Shown here: one piece after another, positions 12,687 to 24,300 of the stretch | How the letters are laid out: each line of letters opens with the position of its first letter | Position numbering within the stretch: the stretch's first letter is position 1 | NCBI RefSeq assembly: GCF_011050415.1 | Contig: NZ_DRFS01000003.1 | Span: 1 to 64,000, forward strand | Source: Halomonas sp. | GTDB lineage: Bacteria; Pseudomonadota; Gammaproteobacteria; Pseudomonadales; Halomonadaceae | Length of the DNA: 64,000 nt | Direction: 5' to 3' | Notes under the pieces: generated by a model | The model's database searches: none | What the model was told of the DNA's origin: nothing | What the model saw: only the letters and a program-made list of their open reading frames with translations | Translations under genes and position numbers: made by a program

Positions 12687-12941
12687 TTATCGACGAGTTG
12701 CATCATAGCCTAGGTCGGCACCACGGCTTTCATCGCTACGACGGCGAATACTGCCACGCTTGCGGTTCTCTTCTTCGCATACTTCATCCTTACCACCACA
12801 GATGTCGCAGCCATCTTTCATACCAATTTGATTCAAACCACCGCAGGAACCTGCGATAGGCCGACGGCCCATAATGACGCCAACCGCCATGGCGGTCATG
12901 ATGAGTGCCATAAAGCCAAATACCAGTAGCCACATCGCCAT
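12687..12941 (-). CDS. nqrM: Na+-NQR maturation protein NqrM
   Basis: The 84-residue protein has one N-terminal membrane helix (MAMWLLVFGFMALIMTAMAV). It then carries a cysteine-rich segment with the pattern C..GGL, C-x2-C near residues 33-50 (SCGGLNQIGMKDGCDICGG). NqrM is required to deliver or insert the iron centre between NqrD and NqrE. The C-terminus is charged. Start ATG 12941 has GGAG upstream; the frame could be extended to 13016, but that would precede the membrane helix with unrelated sequence. Separated from nqrF by 273 bp holding a terminator-like hairpin and a candidate promoter, so it may be expressed separately. Confidence 0.93.
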   Translation of the reverse strand: MAMWLLVFGFMALIMTAMAVGVIMGRRPIAGSCGGLNQIGMKDGCDICGGKDEVCEEENRKRGSIRRRSDESRGADLGYDATRR

Positions 12942-13035
12942 ATTAATCTCCAACACTGCTATCTTTACGTTATTTGCCTTATCTGCCGACATCAGCGGAT
13001 CAGATAAGTGCCTCACGGATAGTTATCGTTCCTCG

Positions 13036-13065
13036 ATTATACCTCAGCTGGCCTAGCGTTATCAG
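13036..13065 (-). promoter_or_regulatory. candidate sigma-70 promoter of nqrM
   Basis: On the minus strand CTGATA (13065-13060), an 18-nt spacer, then a perfect TATAAT (13041-13036). It lies about 95 bp before the nqrM start. The -35 matches the consensus at four of six bases. It would let nqrM be transcribed independently of the nqr operon terminator. Confidence 0.5.
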
Positions 13066-13156
13066 CGCGTGGGCAACCGATTAACTGATACTATCGGCTA
13101 AAAGTTATCTAAAAAAACCAACTGCAAAAACTAAAATACCAAGATTGATATACAAA

Positions 13157-13182
13157 CGGGGCCAACCAAAAGGCCAGCCCCG
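13157..13182 (-). terminator. putative intrinsic terminator after nqrF
   Basis: Minus-strand stem CGGGGC/GCCCCG around a 14-nt loop that can itself pair (CC-TTTT-GG). Only three Ts follow directly (TTTG), with longer T runs 15-35 bases further on. It sits about 32 bp after the nqrF stop and so probably ends or attenuates the nqrA-F transcript. Confidence 0.5.
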
Positions 13183-13214
13183 CTCATCACTACTATCGAT
13201 CTCACATCGATGTA

Positions 13215-14447
13215 TTAGCCACCGAAATCATCCAATAGGATGTTTTCAGGCTCAACGCCCATATCAAGCAGCAGCTTAATAACCGAGGCGTTCATCATTG
13301 GCGGCCCACACATGTAGTACTCACAATCTTCAGGCGCCGGGTGGTCCTTCAGATAGTTTTCATACAAGACGTTATGGATAAAGCCTGTCGGCCCTTCCCA
13401 GTTGTCTTCCGGTTGCGGATCAGAAAGCGCCAAGTGCCATTTAAAGTTCGGGAACTCTTCGGCTAACTGGTCATACTCTTCGTTGTAGAAGGTCTCACGC
13501 CAGGAACGTGCGCCATACCAGAAAGAGATTTTACGGTCAGACTTCAAGCGCTTCAGCTGGTCAAAAATATGACTACGCATAGGCGCCATACCCGCACCAC
13601 CACCGATAAAGATCATTTCGGCATCGGTATCGCGGGCGAAGAACTCACCAAACGGCCCCATTACCGTGACCTTGTCGCCTTTTTTAAGATTAAAGACGAA
13701 CGTAGACATCAGGCCAGGCGGATGGTTGGTGCCAGGAGGCGGTGTGGCGATACGAATGTTGAACTTGAGCATACCCTTTTCATCAGGGTAGTTCGCCATA
13801 GAGTATGCGCGAATCACTTCCTCATTGTTCTTGTGGGAAATTTTGAACATGTCAAATTTATCCCAATCACCACGGTACTCATCCTCAATATCAAAATCAG
13901 AGAATTTGATATCGTAAGGCGGTGCCACCAGCTGTACATAGCCACCCGCACGGAAGGCAACTTCTTCACCTTCAGGCAGCTTCAGGTTCAGCTCTTTGAT
14001 GAATGTGGCAACGTTAGGGTTAGCAATAACCTCACAATCCCACTTTTTCACACCAAAGACTTCTTCAGGCACTTCTACCTTCATGTCCTGTTTAACAGGT
14101 ACCTGACAAGATAGACGCCATCCGTCTTTTTTCTCACGCATGGTGAAGTGTGATTCTTCGGTCGGCAGAATAGAGCCGCCGCCCTCTTCCACGCGGCATT
14201 TGCACTGGGCGCAAGAGCCGCCGCCACCGCAGGCGGAAGAGAGAAAGATGCCGTTAGCAGCAAGCGTGTTTAGGAGCTTGCCACCGGCTTGGGTCGTTAA
14301 CGTATGCTCGGGGTCGCCATTGACCTCAATGGTCACGTCCCCGCTACTCACGAGCTTGCTTCGCGCTGCCAAGATGATCGCCGTTAAGCTGATAACGATG
14401 ACCGTGAACATGACAACACCGAGCAAGATGACAGTTGTATCAACCAT
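13215..14447 (-). CDS. nqrF: Na+-NQR subunit F, NADH-oxidising
   Basis: The 410-residue electron-entry subunit starts with one membrane helix (residues about 5-27). It is followed by a 2Fe-2S ferredoxin domain with cysteines in [14 protein letters not shown] and LSCQV. The FAD/NADH reductase domain has RAYSMANYP (FAD) and [13 protein letters not shown] (NADH ribose/pyrophosphate), and ends with [12 protein letters not shown] and the C-terminal DDFGG. It passes electrons from NADH to the other Nqr subunits, which pump Na+ out of the cell. It is the last gene of the nqrABCDEF operon, 74 bp after nqrE. Confidence 0.97.
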   Translation of the reverse strand: MVDTTVILLGVVMFTVIVISLTAIILAARSKLVSSGDVTIEVNGDPEHTLTTQAGGKLLNTLAANGIFLSSACGGGGSCAQCKCRVEEGGGSILPTEESHFTMREKKDGWRLSCQVPVKQDMKVEVPEEVFGVKKWDCEVIANPNVATFIKELNLKLPEGEEVAFRAGGYVQLVAPPYDIKFSDFDIEDEYRGDWDKFDMFKISHKNNEEVIRAYSMANYPDEKGMLKFNIRIATPPPGTNHPPGLMSTFVFNLKKGDKVTVMGPFGEFFARDTDAEMIFIGGGAGMAPMRSHIFDQLKRLKSDRKISFWYGARSWRETFYNEEYDQLAEEFPNFKWHLALSDPQPEDNWEGPTGFIHNVLYENYLKDHPAPEDCEYYMCGPPMMNASVIKLLLDMGVEPENILLDDFGG

Positions 14448-14521
14448 GTCGGTTTCCTATTGCTGGAGGTTTCCTGTAACCCGGCGGCGCCGTTAAGCAC
14501 CGCCAGGAAAGCCGGCTCCGT

Positions 14522-15139
14522 TTAGAGCTGAATGCCAGAGAAGGACATAAAGCCCAACGACATCAGACCTACGGTGATGAAAGTAATGCCCAGCCCTTGC
14601 AGGCCACCCGGCACATCGCTGTACTTCAGCTTTTCACGGATACCTGCCAATGCAGTAATCGCTAGCGCCCAACCAGTACCAGCGCCAAAGCCGTAAACCA
14701 CTGCTTCACCGAAGTTGTAGTTACGCTCAACCATGAACAGTACGCCACCTAGAATGGCGCAGTTAACGGTGATCAGCGGCAGGAAGACACCCAACGCGTT
14801 GTAGAGCGCAGGCACGTACTTATCAAGAAACATTTCCATGATCTGTACGAGGGCAGCGATAACACCGATATAGGAGAGCAGGCCAAGGAACGAAAGATCA
14901 ATGTTCTCAGCGCCGCTAATACCGGTCCAGGTTAATGCACCTTCTTGAAGCAGGTAGGTGAATACCAGGTTGTTAACCGGAACCGTTACGGTCAGTACAA
15001 CGATAACGGCAATACCCAGGCCGAAGGCAGAAGAGACTTTCTTGGACACCGCCAAAAAAGTACACATGCCTAAGAAGAAGGCCAGCGCCATATTCTCGAC
15101 GAAGACCGAAGCAACGAAAAGGCTCAGATAGTGTTCCAT
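14522..15139 (-). CDS. nqrE: Na+-NQR subunit E
   Basis: Integral membrane subunit of 205 residues with about six helices. It is paired with NqrD around a shared iron centre; the conserved [13 protein letters not shown] and the half-site [12 protein letters not shown] supply the expected cysteines. The inverted-repeat fold of NqrD/NqrE lets the electron cross the membrane. It starts 1 bp after the nqrD stop, so the two are tightly coupled. Confidence 0.97.
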   Translation of the reverse strand: MEHYLSLFVASVFVENMALAFFLGMCTFLAVSKKVSSAFGLGIAVIVVLTVTVPVNNLVFTYLLQEGALTWTGISGAENIDLSFLGLLSYIGVIAALVQIMEMFLDKYVPALYNALGVFLPLITVNCAILGGVLFMVERNYNFGEAVVYGFGAGTGWALAITALAGIREKLKYSDVPGGLQGLGITFITVGLMSLGFMSFSGIQL

Positions 15140-15140
15140 A

Positions 15141-15809
15141 TTACACGGCCTCCTGTGGCTTGGTGTTTTGCTTCATCTTGAACTCGTTGTCTTCAACTTG
15201 CTCGGGGTTAACCGCGCGAATCACCCAAATCATTAAGCCAATAATGAAGAAGGCCGACGGCGGTAGCAGCAGTAAACCGTTGGGCACGTACCAGCCACCG
15301 TCCTGCACAGTAGGCAGGATGGTAAAGCCAAATACGCTACCTGCACCCAGCAACTCACGGAAGAAACCAACCACCATCAGTACAAAGCCGTAGCCGATAC
15401 CATTACCAACACCGTCCAGGAACGACATACCTGGCGTGTTGGTCATTGCAAAACCTTCGGCACGGCCCATTACGATACAGTTAGTAATGATCAGACCAAC
15501 AAAGACCGAAAGCTGCTTAGACATCTCATAGGCATACGCCTTAAGAATCTGATCAACCACGATAACCAGCGACGCAATAATCGTCATCTGTACGATGATA
15601 CGAATCGAAGAAGGAATATGATTCCTGATCAACGATACAAACAGATTCGAAAAAGCCGTTACGAATATAACCGCAAGCGCCATTACCAGCGAAACACTCA
15701 TGCTGGTCGTTACCGCAAGTGCCGAACAGATCCCTAATATTTGCAGCGCAATAGGGTTGTTCTTAAAAATTGGCGCTGTTAAAACGCCCTTTGCATTTAC
15801 GTCCGCCAT
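15141..15809 (-). CDS. nqrD: Na+-NQR subunit D
   Basis: Integral membrane subunit of 222 residues with about six helices. It contains [15 protein letters not shown] near the start and [18 protein letters not shown] in the middle, the cysteine sites that hold the iron centre together with NqrE. The C-terminus is short and charged ([20 protein letters not shown]). It follows nqrC by 2 bp. The only real feature of note is textbook conservation of the family and order. Confidence 0.97.
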   Translation of the reverse strand: MADVNAKGVLTAPIFKNNPIALQILGICSALAVTTSMSVSLVMALAVIFVTAFSNLFVSLIRNHIPSSIRIIVQMTIIASLVIVVDQILKAYAYEMSKQLSVFVGLIITNCIVMGRAEGFAMTNTPGMSFLDGVGNGIGYGFVLMVVGFFRELLGAGSVFGFTILPTVQDGGWYVPNGLLLLPPSAFFIIGLMIWVIRAVNPEQVEDNEFKMKQNTKPQEAV

Positions 15810-15811
15810 GA

Positions 15812-16633
15812 TCAGGCCCCCTCAACGTCTTCGAAGTCGGTTTCGGTGTCTTCGGCGTCTTCCGGCTCAGTACCACTGCGGAATTTGGCTAAATACGGAC
15901 CGAAACCTTCTTCGCTTAACCAGAACTGCAGCATGTTAGTCACGCCGTTACTGGTTAGCGTAGCGCCAGAAAGCGCATCAACTTCGTGTTCGCCACTAGC
16001 ACCGCCTTTGGTCAGGTGGATCGCCGGTGTGAGGTTGCCCTCTTCATCGTAGATCTCTTTACCTTCCCACTGAGCTTGCCAACGCGGATTGTTAACCTCA
16101 GCACCTAAGCCTGGTGTTTCACTATGCTCATAGTAAGTAATACTGACGATGGTATTACCATCACCTTCTACGGCTAGGAAGCCACGCATCAAGCCCCAAA
16201 GGCCTTGACCACGAATAGGTACAACAATCTGCTCTGGGTCATCTTCATCGCCCACCAGATAAACGGTAGCGTAGTTTTCTACCCGCGATAGACCAGCGAT
16301 ATCGCGGCCACCGGAAAGCGTGCGACCCGTTGCAGGATCCCGCGCGGCGTCAAAGCCATCGAAAGTATCGGGGTCAAACTCATCGGTGTAATCGCCGCTT
16401 TCCAATTCAACGACCCGAGCGACTATCTGCTCGCGGAACGCTTCTTCAACGTCCATGCCGGGCTCATAGAGTCTGGCAACGTTCAAGATATTGGTTTTAC
16501 GGTCGAGCTCCTGATTAAGCTGTTGCATTGGACGCAATGCGACCGCTGCAGTCGAGACAATGACGGAGCACACGATACACAGTGAGAACGCCACGATCAG
16601 GATCTTCTTGATGGAGTTATTACCTTGTGCCAT
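15812..16633 (-). CDS. nqrC: Na+-NQR subunit C, covalent FMN
   Basis: The 273-residue subunit has one N-terminal membrane helix (residues about 9-33) and a periplasmic domain. The flavin-attachment motif is [10 protein letters not shown] at 219-228, where Thr225 should carry FMN added by the ApbE flavin transferase, which is not in this window. The C-terminus is unusually acidic (residues 256-273, mostly Glu and Asp), a feature I would expect in a halophile. The stop of nqrB and the start of nqrC overlap by one base. Confidence 0.96.
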   Translation of the reverse strand: MAQGNNSIKKILIVAFSLCIVCSVIVSTAAVALRPMQQLNQELDRKTNILNVARLYEPGMDVEEAFREQIVARVVELESGDYTDEFDPDTFDGFDAARDPATGRTLSGGRDIAGLSRVENYATVYLVGDEDDPEQIVVPIRGQGLWGLMRGFLAVEGDGNTIVSITYYEHSETPGLGAEVNNPRWQAQWEGKEIYDEEGNLTPAIHLTKGGASGEHEVDALSGATLTSNGVTNMLQFWLSEEGFGPYLAKFRSGTEPEDAEDTETDFEDVEGA

Positions 16634-17856
16634 TAGGCAGTCTCCTCGGCCGGTACGCCAGTACGCTTGATACGGCGTTTAATATTGGCCTGAACGAAGA
16701 AATGATCAATCAGCGGTGCAAACAGGTTAGCAAATAGAATCGCCAACATGATGCCTTCTGGGAAGGCCGGGTTCACAACGCGGATCAAAACGGTCATGAC
16801 ACCAATCAGCGCACCAAATACCAAGCGGCCTTGGTTAGTCATTGAGGCTGACACGGGATCAGTCGCCATGAACACCATACCGAAGGCGAAGCCACCAATC
16901 ACCAAGTGCCAATACCAAGGCATGGCGAACATGGGGTTGGTTTCGGAACCCAGCAGGTTAAACAGCGTACTCGTGACCACCATACCGAGGAACACCCCGA
17001 GCATGATTCGCCAGGAAGCAATACGCGTCCAGAGCAGTACTGCTGCACCAATGAAGATTGCCAGCGTGGAGACCTCACCCACTGAACCTGGGATAAAGCC
17101 TAAGAAGGCATCCCACCAGGTGAAGGTATTGGTCAATGCAGACATACCGTCTTGGAACGCAATAGAGAGTGCCGTCGCGCCAGTATAGCCGTCAGCAGCT
17201 ACCCATACTGCATCACCGGAAATCTGCGCCGGATAAGCAAAGTATAGGAATGCGCGGCCAGTAAGCGCCGGGTTGAGGAAGTTTTTGCCGGTACCGCCAA
17301 AAATCTCCTTGCCGATAACCACACCAAAGGTGATACCCAAGGCAACTTGCCAAAGAGGGATGGTTGAGGGCAGAACCAATGCAAACAGCACAGACGTTAC
17401 GAAGAAACCTTCGTTGACTTCATGGCCACGTTTGATGGCAAACAGTACTTCCCAGAAACCACCCACTACAAAGGTAACTAAGTAGATAGGTAAGAAGTAG
17501 GTTGCACCTAAAACGAAGTTTGCCCACAAACTGTTGGCATCATGCCCAGACGCCAGGGTCATCATGATTGCTTCGCGCCAGCCGCCCATCGAGGCATAGC
17601 CCGCATCAATGGCGACATTAGCCTGCCAGCCAGCATTCCACATACCGAACAGCATGGCCGGGAAGGTACATAGCCAAACCGTGATCATGATGCGTTTCAG
17701 GTCAATACCGTCACGCACATGCGCTGTCGTTTTAGCGACGCTAGGAGGCGAGTAAAAAATAGTATCTACCGCTTCAAACAACGGGTAGAACTTCTCGTAC
17801 TTTCCGCCCTTATGAAAGTGCGGCTCGAGATTCTCGAGTGTTCGTTGGATACCCAT
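16633..17856 (-). CDS. nqrB: Na+-NQR subunit B, covalent FMN and Na+ channel
   Basis: The 407-residue subunit has about ten membrane helices and forms most of the Na+ path. A second ApbE-type flavin site is seen as [10 protein letters not shown] in the middle, with the Thr carrying FMN. Other conserved segments are [21 protein letters not shown] and [16 protein letters not shown]. The N-terminal cytosolic part resembles the family ([20 protein letters not shown]). It lies 2 bp after nqrA in the operon. Confidence 0.97.
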   Translation of the reverse strand: MGIQRTLENLEPHFHKGGKYEKFYPLFEAVDTIFYSPPSVAKTTAHVRDGIDLKRIMITVWLCTFPAMLFGMWNAGWQANVAIDAGYASMGGWREAIMMTLASGHDANSLWANFVLGATYFLPIYLVTFVVGGFWEVLFAIKRGHEVNEGFFVTSVLFALVLPSTIPLWQVALGITFGVVIGKEIFGGTGKNFLNPALTGRAFLYFAYPAQISGDAVWVAADGYTGATALSIAFQDGMSALTNTFTWWDAFLGFIPGSVGEVSTLAIFIGAAVLLWTRIASWRIMLGVFLGMVVTSTLFNLLGSETNPMFAMPWYWHLVIGGFAFGMVFMATDPVSASMTNQGRLVFGALIGVMTVLIRVVNPAFPEGIMLAILFANLFAPLIDHFFVQANIKRRIKRTGVPAEETA

Positions 17857-17858
17857 TA

Positions 17859-19208
17859 TCAGGCCTCTTTCTCGATCATGGTGAGATTATCACGCAGGAT
17901 GGGGCCATACTCGTATTTGCCGGGGCAAACATACGTGCACAGTGCCAGATCCTCTTCGTCCAGCTCAAGACACCCAAGCTGCATGGCAACCTCAATGTCG
18001 CCCACGATCAGCGAACGAAGCAGCTGAGTTGGCATAATATCCAGAGGCATAACCGTCTCATATACACCTACCGGCACCATGGCTCGCTCTGAACCATTAG
18101 TCGAGGTGGTGGGCGCATAATTTTTTAAGCCCTTGATCTTGGAAATATAAATCCCCAACACCGAATGGCGATTAGCACCTGGAGACATCCAGCCCATAAA
18201 CGTCCGCTTATTGCCTTCTTCCAGCAAGCTCACTTGGTTATGGAAACGCCCTAGATAATTGATCTTGCCTTCAGCGGCAAAGCCAGAGAAAACCGAGCCA
18301 GAAATTACACGCGTGTCTTCAGGTTTGATGACATCGCCTGCCAACAGTTCATCGGTACTAGCACCTACACGTGTACGCAATAAACGACCTTTCTCAGCAC
18401 GTGGACCACCTACAGCGACCACACGGCTCATGTCTAGCTTGCCTTCAACAAACAACTTACCGAACGCGATCACGTCCTGATAGCCGATATGCCACACCTT
18501 TTTGTGCAACGCGACCGGTGATAGGTAGTGAATATGCGTACCGACAAGACCTGCCGGATGTGGACCCGCAAAGCTTTCAACTTGAACGCCGCTAACATCA
18601 CCGCCAGGAATAGAAGCGTCAGCACCTGTACACAAAAAGACTTTGCCCTCGGTAAGGCGCGCTAACACCTTGAGGCCGTCTTCAAATGCCTGTGACTGTT
18701 CATTAATGATCAGCGCAGGATCAGGGCTAAGAGGGTGAGTATCTACTGCGGTAACAAAGATATCGGCTGGGGTACTATCAATAGCGGGTGTACGTGAGAA
18801 AGGACGTGTACGCAGTGCTGTCCACAATCCAGACTCTACCAGTTGGTCGACAACGACCTGACGCTCAAGCTGTGTTAACGCTTGACGATCATGAGCAGCA
18901 AATTCAACGGCTTCTTCACTTTCATCAATTTTGATAACGACAGACAGTAAACGACGTTTTTCGCCACGGTTTATTGCAAGCACTTCACCGGCAGCGGGCG
19001 CTGTGAAACGCACACCATCAATTTTCTTATCGGTGAAGAGCAATTGGCCCAGTTTGACCTTATCCCCTTCCTGAACTTCCATAGTCGGCTTCATGCCAAC
19101 ATAGTCAGTACCCAGGATTGCCACATGGCGCACAGGCCGCGCATCTTCAATACGCTGCTCAGGCGCTCCCGTGATGGGGAGATCCAGGCCTTTTTTGACT
19201 TCGATCAT
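17859..19208 (-). CDS. nqrA: Na+-NQR subunit A
   Basis: The 449-residue soluble subunit is on the cytosolic face and is the first gene of the operon. Known features are the N-terminal [16 protein letters not shown] and the C-terminal [19 protein letters not shown], close to the family consensus. It is thought to take part in quinone binding. The start ATG 19208 follows a 5' leader of about 135 nt from the predicted promoter. Confidence 0.97.
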   Translation of the reverse strand: MIEVKKGLDLPITGAPEQRIEDARPVRHVAILGTDYVGMKPTMEVQEGDKVKLGQLLFTDKKIDGVRFTAPAAGEVLAINRGEKRRLLSVVIKIDESEEAVEFAAHDRQALTQLERQVVVDQLVESGLWTALRTRPFSRTPAIDSTPADIFVTAVDTHPLSPDPALIINEQSQAFEDGLKVLARLTEGKVFLCTGADASIPGGDVSGVQVESFAGPHPAGLVGTHIHYLSPVALHKKVWHIGYQDVIAFGKLFVEGKLDMSRVVAVGGPRAEKGRLLRTRVGASTDELLAGDVIKPEDTRVISGSVFSGFAAEGKINYLGRFHNQVSLLEEGNKRTFMGWMSPGANRHSVLGIYISKIKGLKNYAPTTSTNGSERAMVPVGVYETVMPLDIMPTQLLRSLIVGDIEVAMQLGCLELDEEDLALCTYVCPGKYEYGPILRDNLTMIEKEA

Positions 19209-19350
19209 AGTCTCGCCCAGTTGTTGGATCGGATGTACGAAGGTAAGGGTTTCGAATGTTTAATTTCTGTTCAGTGAATTGTTGTTTTCTGCTCAGATTA
19301 TTACCAGTCAGGCCCAAGCAGCACTTGGACCACCCCGAAAAATCCCTCGT

Positions 19351-19379
19351 ATTATAAAGATAAGCGCGTCCAATGACCA
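19351..19379 (-). promoter_or_regulatory. candidate sigma-70 promoter of the nqr operon
   Basis: Minus-strand TGGTCA (19379-19374), a 17-nt spacer and a perfect TATAAT (19356-19351). Transcription would begin near 19344, giving a leader of about 135 nt before nqrA. The -35 matches at four of six bases. Confidence 0.6.
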
Positions 19380-19433
19380 CATCCCTGATCATCTCCCAAA
19401 GTGCTATATACATCGGCAAATGGCTTTCTCTAG

Positions 19434-19460
19434 ACAAAAAAACGCCACCCGAAGGTGGCG
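19434..19460 (-). terminator. intrinsic terminator of gap
   Basis: On the minus strand the stem CGCCACC with loop TTCG and GGTGGCG (19460-19443) is followed by a run of Ts (19442-19436). This is a perfect 7-bp GC-rich hairpin with a U tail, about 57 bp after the gap stop codon. It separates gap from the nqr promoter. Confidence 0.85.
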
Positions 19461-19516
19461 TGGATATCATAAAACAGCCTGGAAGCCCGGCATAAGGGCT
19501 ATCCTAAGCTTACCTA

Positions 19517-20983
19517 TTAGCGAGGTAGCTTTAAGAACTGAACATTAGACATCTGTTGTAAAATACGCACTACCTGGCAGCTGTAGCCAAATTCATTGTC
19601 ATACCAAACATAAATGACAGCATGATGTCCGTTCGCAATCGTTGCTTTGGCATCCACGATGCCAGCATGGCGGTTGCCAACAAAGTCTGAAGAGACCACT
19701 TCCGCAGAATCAACAAAGTCAATTTGCTTTTGGTAGGCAGACTCAATCGACATACGACGCAAGTAATCATTTAGCGCGGCGGCATCGGTGGTTTTATCCA
19801 GCGTCAGATTAAGAATCGCCATGGAAACGTTAGGAATCGGTACGCGAATAGCATTGCCTGTTAGCTTGCCCTCAAGCTCAGGCAGCGCCTTAGCAGCAGC
19901 TTTGGCAGCGCCGGTTTCGGTCAATACCATGTTCAACGCCGCGCTACGCCCACGACGATCGCCCTTGTGGTAGTTATCAATCAGGTTCTGGTCATTGGTG
20001 TAAGCATGAACAGTTTCAACATGACCATTGACCACGCCATACTCATCGTTAAGCACCTTGAGCACAGGCACGATGGCATTAGTAGTACAGGACGCCGCTG
20101 AAACAATCAGGTCATCATCACCGATCACATCATGATTGATGCCGTATACGATGTTCTTGATATCGCCCTTACCTGGCGCGGTAAGCAGTGCTTTGGCAGC
20201 ACCTTTACACTTCAAGTGCTGGCCCAGGCCATCCTCATCACGCCAGATGCCAGTATTATCAACAATCACTGCGTTATCGATACCGTAAGCGGTGTAGTCA
20301 ATTTCGCTAGGCGAATCGGCGTAGATAACCTGAATGACGTTGCCATTCACCGTTAATGTCCGCGCGTCGGCATCAACCATGATGGTGCCATCGAACGGCC
20401 CATGCACTGAATCGCGGCGCAGCAAACTGGCGCGCTTTTCGAGATCTTTGGCAACATCGCCACGGCCACGAACCACAATAGCGCGCAAACGCAGCAGGTT
20501 TCCGCCACCGGCCTTTTCAATCATGACACGTGCCAATAGGCGACCAATGCGGCCAAAACCGTAAAGCACTACATCCTGCGGCTCGCCAGTACTGGCACCT
20601 GGCTGATAGCCATCAATAATTTCATGCAATTCTTTACGCAAGAAGGCTTCTACATCACCTCCTCCCTGACGCTTGAACAACACCGCTAATTTGCCGACAT
20701 CCACGTGGGCAGGACCAAGGTTCAGCTCAACCATGGTTTTAACAATGGGATAGGTGTCTTCTACGGAGAGCTCAGTGCCCTCTATTTTACGTACGAAGCG
20801 GTGGTCTTTAAGAATACGAATAACCGACCGTTTGATCAGCGAACGTCCGAACATGGTGGCAACGACATTGTTCTGACGATAGAGCTGCCCCACCAATGGG
20901 ATCATCTGTTCAGTCAGGGCTTCGTTGCCTTGCCATTCTTGAAAAACGTTTTCGAGAGCTTGCTGACTCACGTGCGGCCTCAT
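19517..20983 (-). CDS. gap: glyceraldehyde-3-phosphate dehydrogenase, long form
   Basis: The 488-residue protein has a GAPDH core (from about residue 135) with the NAD motif VVLYGFGRIGRLLARVM, catalytic Cys in SAASCTTNAIVP, and NEFGYSCQVVRI near the end. It oxidises glyceraldehyde-3-phosphate to 1,3-bisphosphoglycerate, or runs in reverse. About 130 residues precede the core (RPHVSQQALENVFQEW and VPLVGQLYRQNN-type segment), as in the long GAPDH of Pseudomonas (PA3001, from memory). The start at 20983 is chosen by that similarity; 21022 is a possible alternative. It is divergent from mfd. Confidence 0.92.
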   Translation of the reverse strand: MRPHVSQQALENVFQEWQGNEALTEQMIPLVGQLYRQNNVVATMFGRSLIKRSVIRILKDHRFVRKIEGTELSVEDTYPIVKTMVELNLGPAHVDVGKLAVLFKRQGGGDVEAFLRKELHEIIDGYQPGASTGEPQDVVLYGFGRIGRLLARVMIEKAGGGNLLRLRAIVVRGRGDVAKDLEKRASLLRRDSVHGPFDGTIMVDADARTLTVNGNVIQVIYADSPSEIDYTAYGIDNAVIVDNTGIWRDEDGLGQHLKCKGAAKALLTAPGKGDIKNIVYGINHDVIGDDDLIVSAASCTTNAIVPVLKVLNDEYGVVNGHVETVHAYTNDQNLIDNYHKGDRRGRSAALNMVLTETGAAKAAAKALPELEGKLTGNAIRVPIPNVSMAILNLTLDKTTDAAALNDYLRRMSIESAYQKQIDFVDSAEVVSSDFVGNRHAGIVDAKATIANGHHAVIYVWYDNEFGYSCQVVRILQQMSNVQFLKLPR

Positions 20984-21305
20984 AAGGTAGTTAAAAAACA
21001 GGGTGATAAAAAAACGATACAAACCGAGTAATTTTAAAATATTCGTTGGCCATTATCCGGGCCAAGCGGTGCCGCCGCAATGAATGGATGGTCGCACAAC
21101 ATGTAGGGTTATTACAGAAATGCCAATCTCACTACAAACTCTGTTCTTAGATCCGCTCTCCAAGCCCTGCCTCATAACCCTGATTTTTAGCCTCTGTTGC
21201 TAAACTCACTGATTAAACGGCTAACGATTAACTGTGACCCTCTAACTGCAACGGGCGATCGTGTATGATCTTGTTTCCGTTTCAGCGCAAAACGATATCT
21301 TGATT

Positions 21306-24300
21306 ATGCCGACGTTCTCTCTGCTCGAACCCTCCCAGCCCCAAGGGACTCGCGATACGCTTTACTGGACATCGCCACCGGGCAGCGCGACTGCCTTGGC
21401 ACTTTCACGTGTCGCGACTACCGCGCCGCTATTGGTGATCACAGCCAATACGGCTAGCGCGCAGCGCTTAGAGCAAGACCTTAACTTTTATAGCGATGTG
21501 CCGGTGCTGCCCTTCCCTGATTGGGAAACGCTGCCCTACGACAGTTTTTCGCCTCATCAGGATATTGTTTCCGCCCGGCTTCGCACGCTGCGCCAACTGC
21601 AGGATGGCGTACGCGGCATTGTTCTGGTGCCGATCAATACGCTGATGCAGCGCCTACCGCCGGTGGAGTACATCGCTGGCCGGGTGATGACGCTTAAAAT
21701 AGGCGAACGACTGGATCGTGAAGCGTTTCGCGAATCGCTATCACGCGCCGGCTATCGCGCCGTAGAAACCGTCTACGAGCCCGGCGAGTACGCCATGCGC
21801 GGCGCGCTGATCGACCTGTTTGCAATGGGCATGGATGAACCCATTCGTATCGATCTATTTGACGATGAAATTGACACTCTGCGGCACTTCGATCCAGGCA
21901 GTCAGCGCTCCACCGATAAAATTGAGACACTTGAGCTATTACCGGCGCATGAATACTCGCTAAGCCGCAGCGCCATCGCCTGCTTTCGCGAGCAGTTTGA
22001 AACTTTGTTCGACGTTGACCCACGTCAGTGCCCGCTCTACAACGATGCCTTGAAGGGCATTCCTTCACCGGGGCTTGAGCACTATCTGCCGCTATTTTTT
22101 GAGCAGACCGCGTCACTTTTCGACCATCTGACAAATGATACTCGAGTCGCACTGCTACCCGATGTATTCCATGCCGCTGAACTGCACTGGAAATCAATTG
22201 AGGCTCGCTATGAAAACTTGGGCGTTGATCCTACCCGCCCTTTACTTCCTCCTCACCGGGCGTTTTTTCCGGTCAACGATGTGTTCTCAGCTATTAAAGC
22301 GCTGCCACGCATTGAGCTTACTGAAGATAGCGAGCAGCGCCATGCGCAGCTGCCTGAAGCCTCTCCGCTCCCGCCGCTGGCGATTAACGCCCGTGCCAAA
22401 CAGCCTCTAGCTGAAATCGCTGGTTTTTTGAAGGCCCACCCGCAAACACGCATTTTGTTTGTTGCAGAATCGCGAGGACGGAGGGAAGCGCTAGAAGAGG
22501 TGCTCGCACCGCTAAAGCTATCGCTGCCCCACACGGATAGTTTTCATGCGTTTATAGCCAGCAACGACCAGTTTGCAATTACTGAAGGCTTGGTGGATAG
22601 CGGGCTATGGCTAAACACGCCGAGCCTTGCGGTAATCAGTGAAACCGAGCTGTTTGGCGAGGTGGTACGCCAAAGTCGTCGGCGCGAAAAGGTAACTGAT
22701 GACAATGAACTGGCCGTCCGTCACCTTTCAGAGCTACGCGAAGGGGCACCGGTCGTGCATCAGGCCCATGGCGTAGGGCGCTATTTAGGGTTGGAAACAC
22801 TGGAAGCTGGCGGCCAGGCCAACGAGTTTCTAGCACTCTCATATGCCGATGGCGCCAAACTCTACGTACCGGTAGATAGCCTGCACTTTATTTCACGCTA
22901 TAGCGGCGCCGACGATGAACTGGCCCCCCTACACAGGCTGGGCTCCGACCAGTGGGAAAAAGCGCGTCGCAAAGCCGCCGAGAAGATCCGCGATACTGCC
23001 GCCGAGCTGCTTGATGTGTACGCACGCAGGGAAGCACAGCAAGGGGTGGTCTACGAAGCGCCCGGCGAAGATTACTTACGCTTTGCGGGTAATTTCCCGT
23101 TTGAGGAAACACCCGATCAACATGCCGCGATTGAAGCGGTTATCAGCGATATGACATCGCCGCAGCCGATGGACCGCGTGGTGTGCGGCGATGTCGGCTT
23201 TGGCAAAACCGAAGTCGCCATGCGCGCAGCGTTCCTGGCCGTTCAGTCTGGCCGCCAGGTGGTAGTACTGGTGCCAACTACCCTGCTGGCGCGTCAACAC
23301 TTCGAAAACTTCCGTGACCGCTTTGCTGACACTGCCGTCAACATTGGTTTGATCTCTCGCTTCACCGGCGGCAAAGAGATGACCCAGACGCTGGAAAGCA
23401 TTAAAAACGGCCAAACGGATATTGTCATTGGCACCCACAAACTGCTCTCGAAAAGCGTCGAGCTACCCAAAATGGGCCTGCTGATTATCGACGAGGAGCA
23501 CCGCTTTGGCGTCGCGCAAAAAGAGAAGCTTAAAACGCTGCGTGCGGAAGTTGATATTTTAACCCTCACTGCCACCCCCATTCCGCGCACTCTGAATATG
23601 GCCATGAGCGGCATTCGCGACCTTTCCATTATCGCCACACCGCCTGCCCGTCGCCTGTCGGTCAAAACCTTTGTGCAGCAGCATGAAGCCAGCGTTATCA
23701 AAGAAGCCCTGCTGCGCGAAATACTTCGCGGCGGCCAGGTATACGTACTGCACAATGAAGTTAAGACAATAGAGAATGCGGCAGAAAAAATCCGCGAATT
23801 AATCCCGGAAGCACGCGTGGGTGTCGCCCACGGCCAACTACCTGAGCGCAGCCTGGAACGTATCATGTCGGACTTCTACCACCGGCGTTTTAACGTGCTG
23901 GTATGCTCGACGATCATTGAAACAGGTATTGATGTACCTAGCGCCAATACCATTATTATTGAGCGCGCTGATAAATTTGGCCTGGCACAGCTGCATCAGT
24001 TACGCGGCCGGGTTGGTCGCAGTCACCATCAGGCCTATGCCTATCTGTTAACCCCACCTCCCAAAGCGATGACCCGGGATGCGATTAAGCGTCTTGAAGC
24101 GATTAGTGCATCGGATGACTTAGGCGCCGGCTTTACCCTGGCTAGCCATGATATGGAAATTCGTGGCGCTGGCGAACTGCTGGGTGATGAGCAAAGCGGC
24201 CAGATGGAAACCATTGGCTACACGCTCTATATGGAGATGCTAGACCGAGCAGTGAAAGCGATTCGCGCAGGTAAAACACCCAATATTGATGCACCTTTCA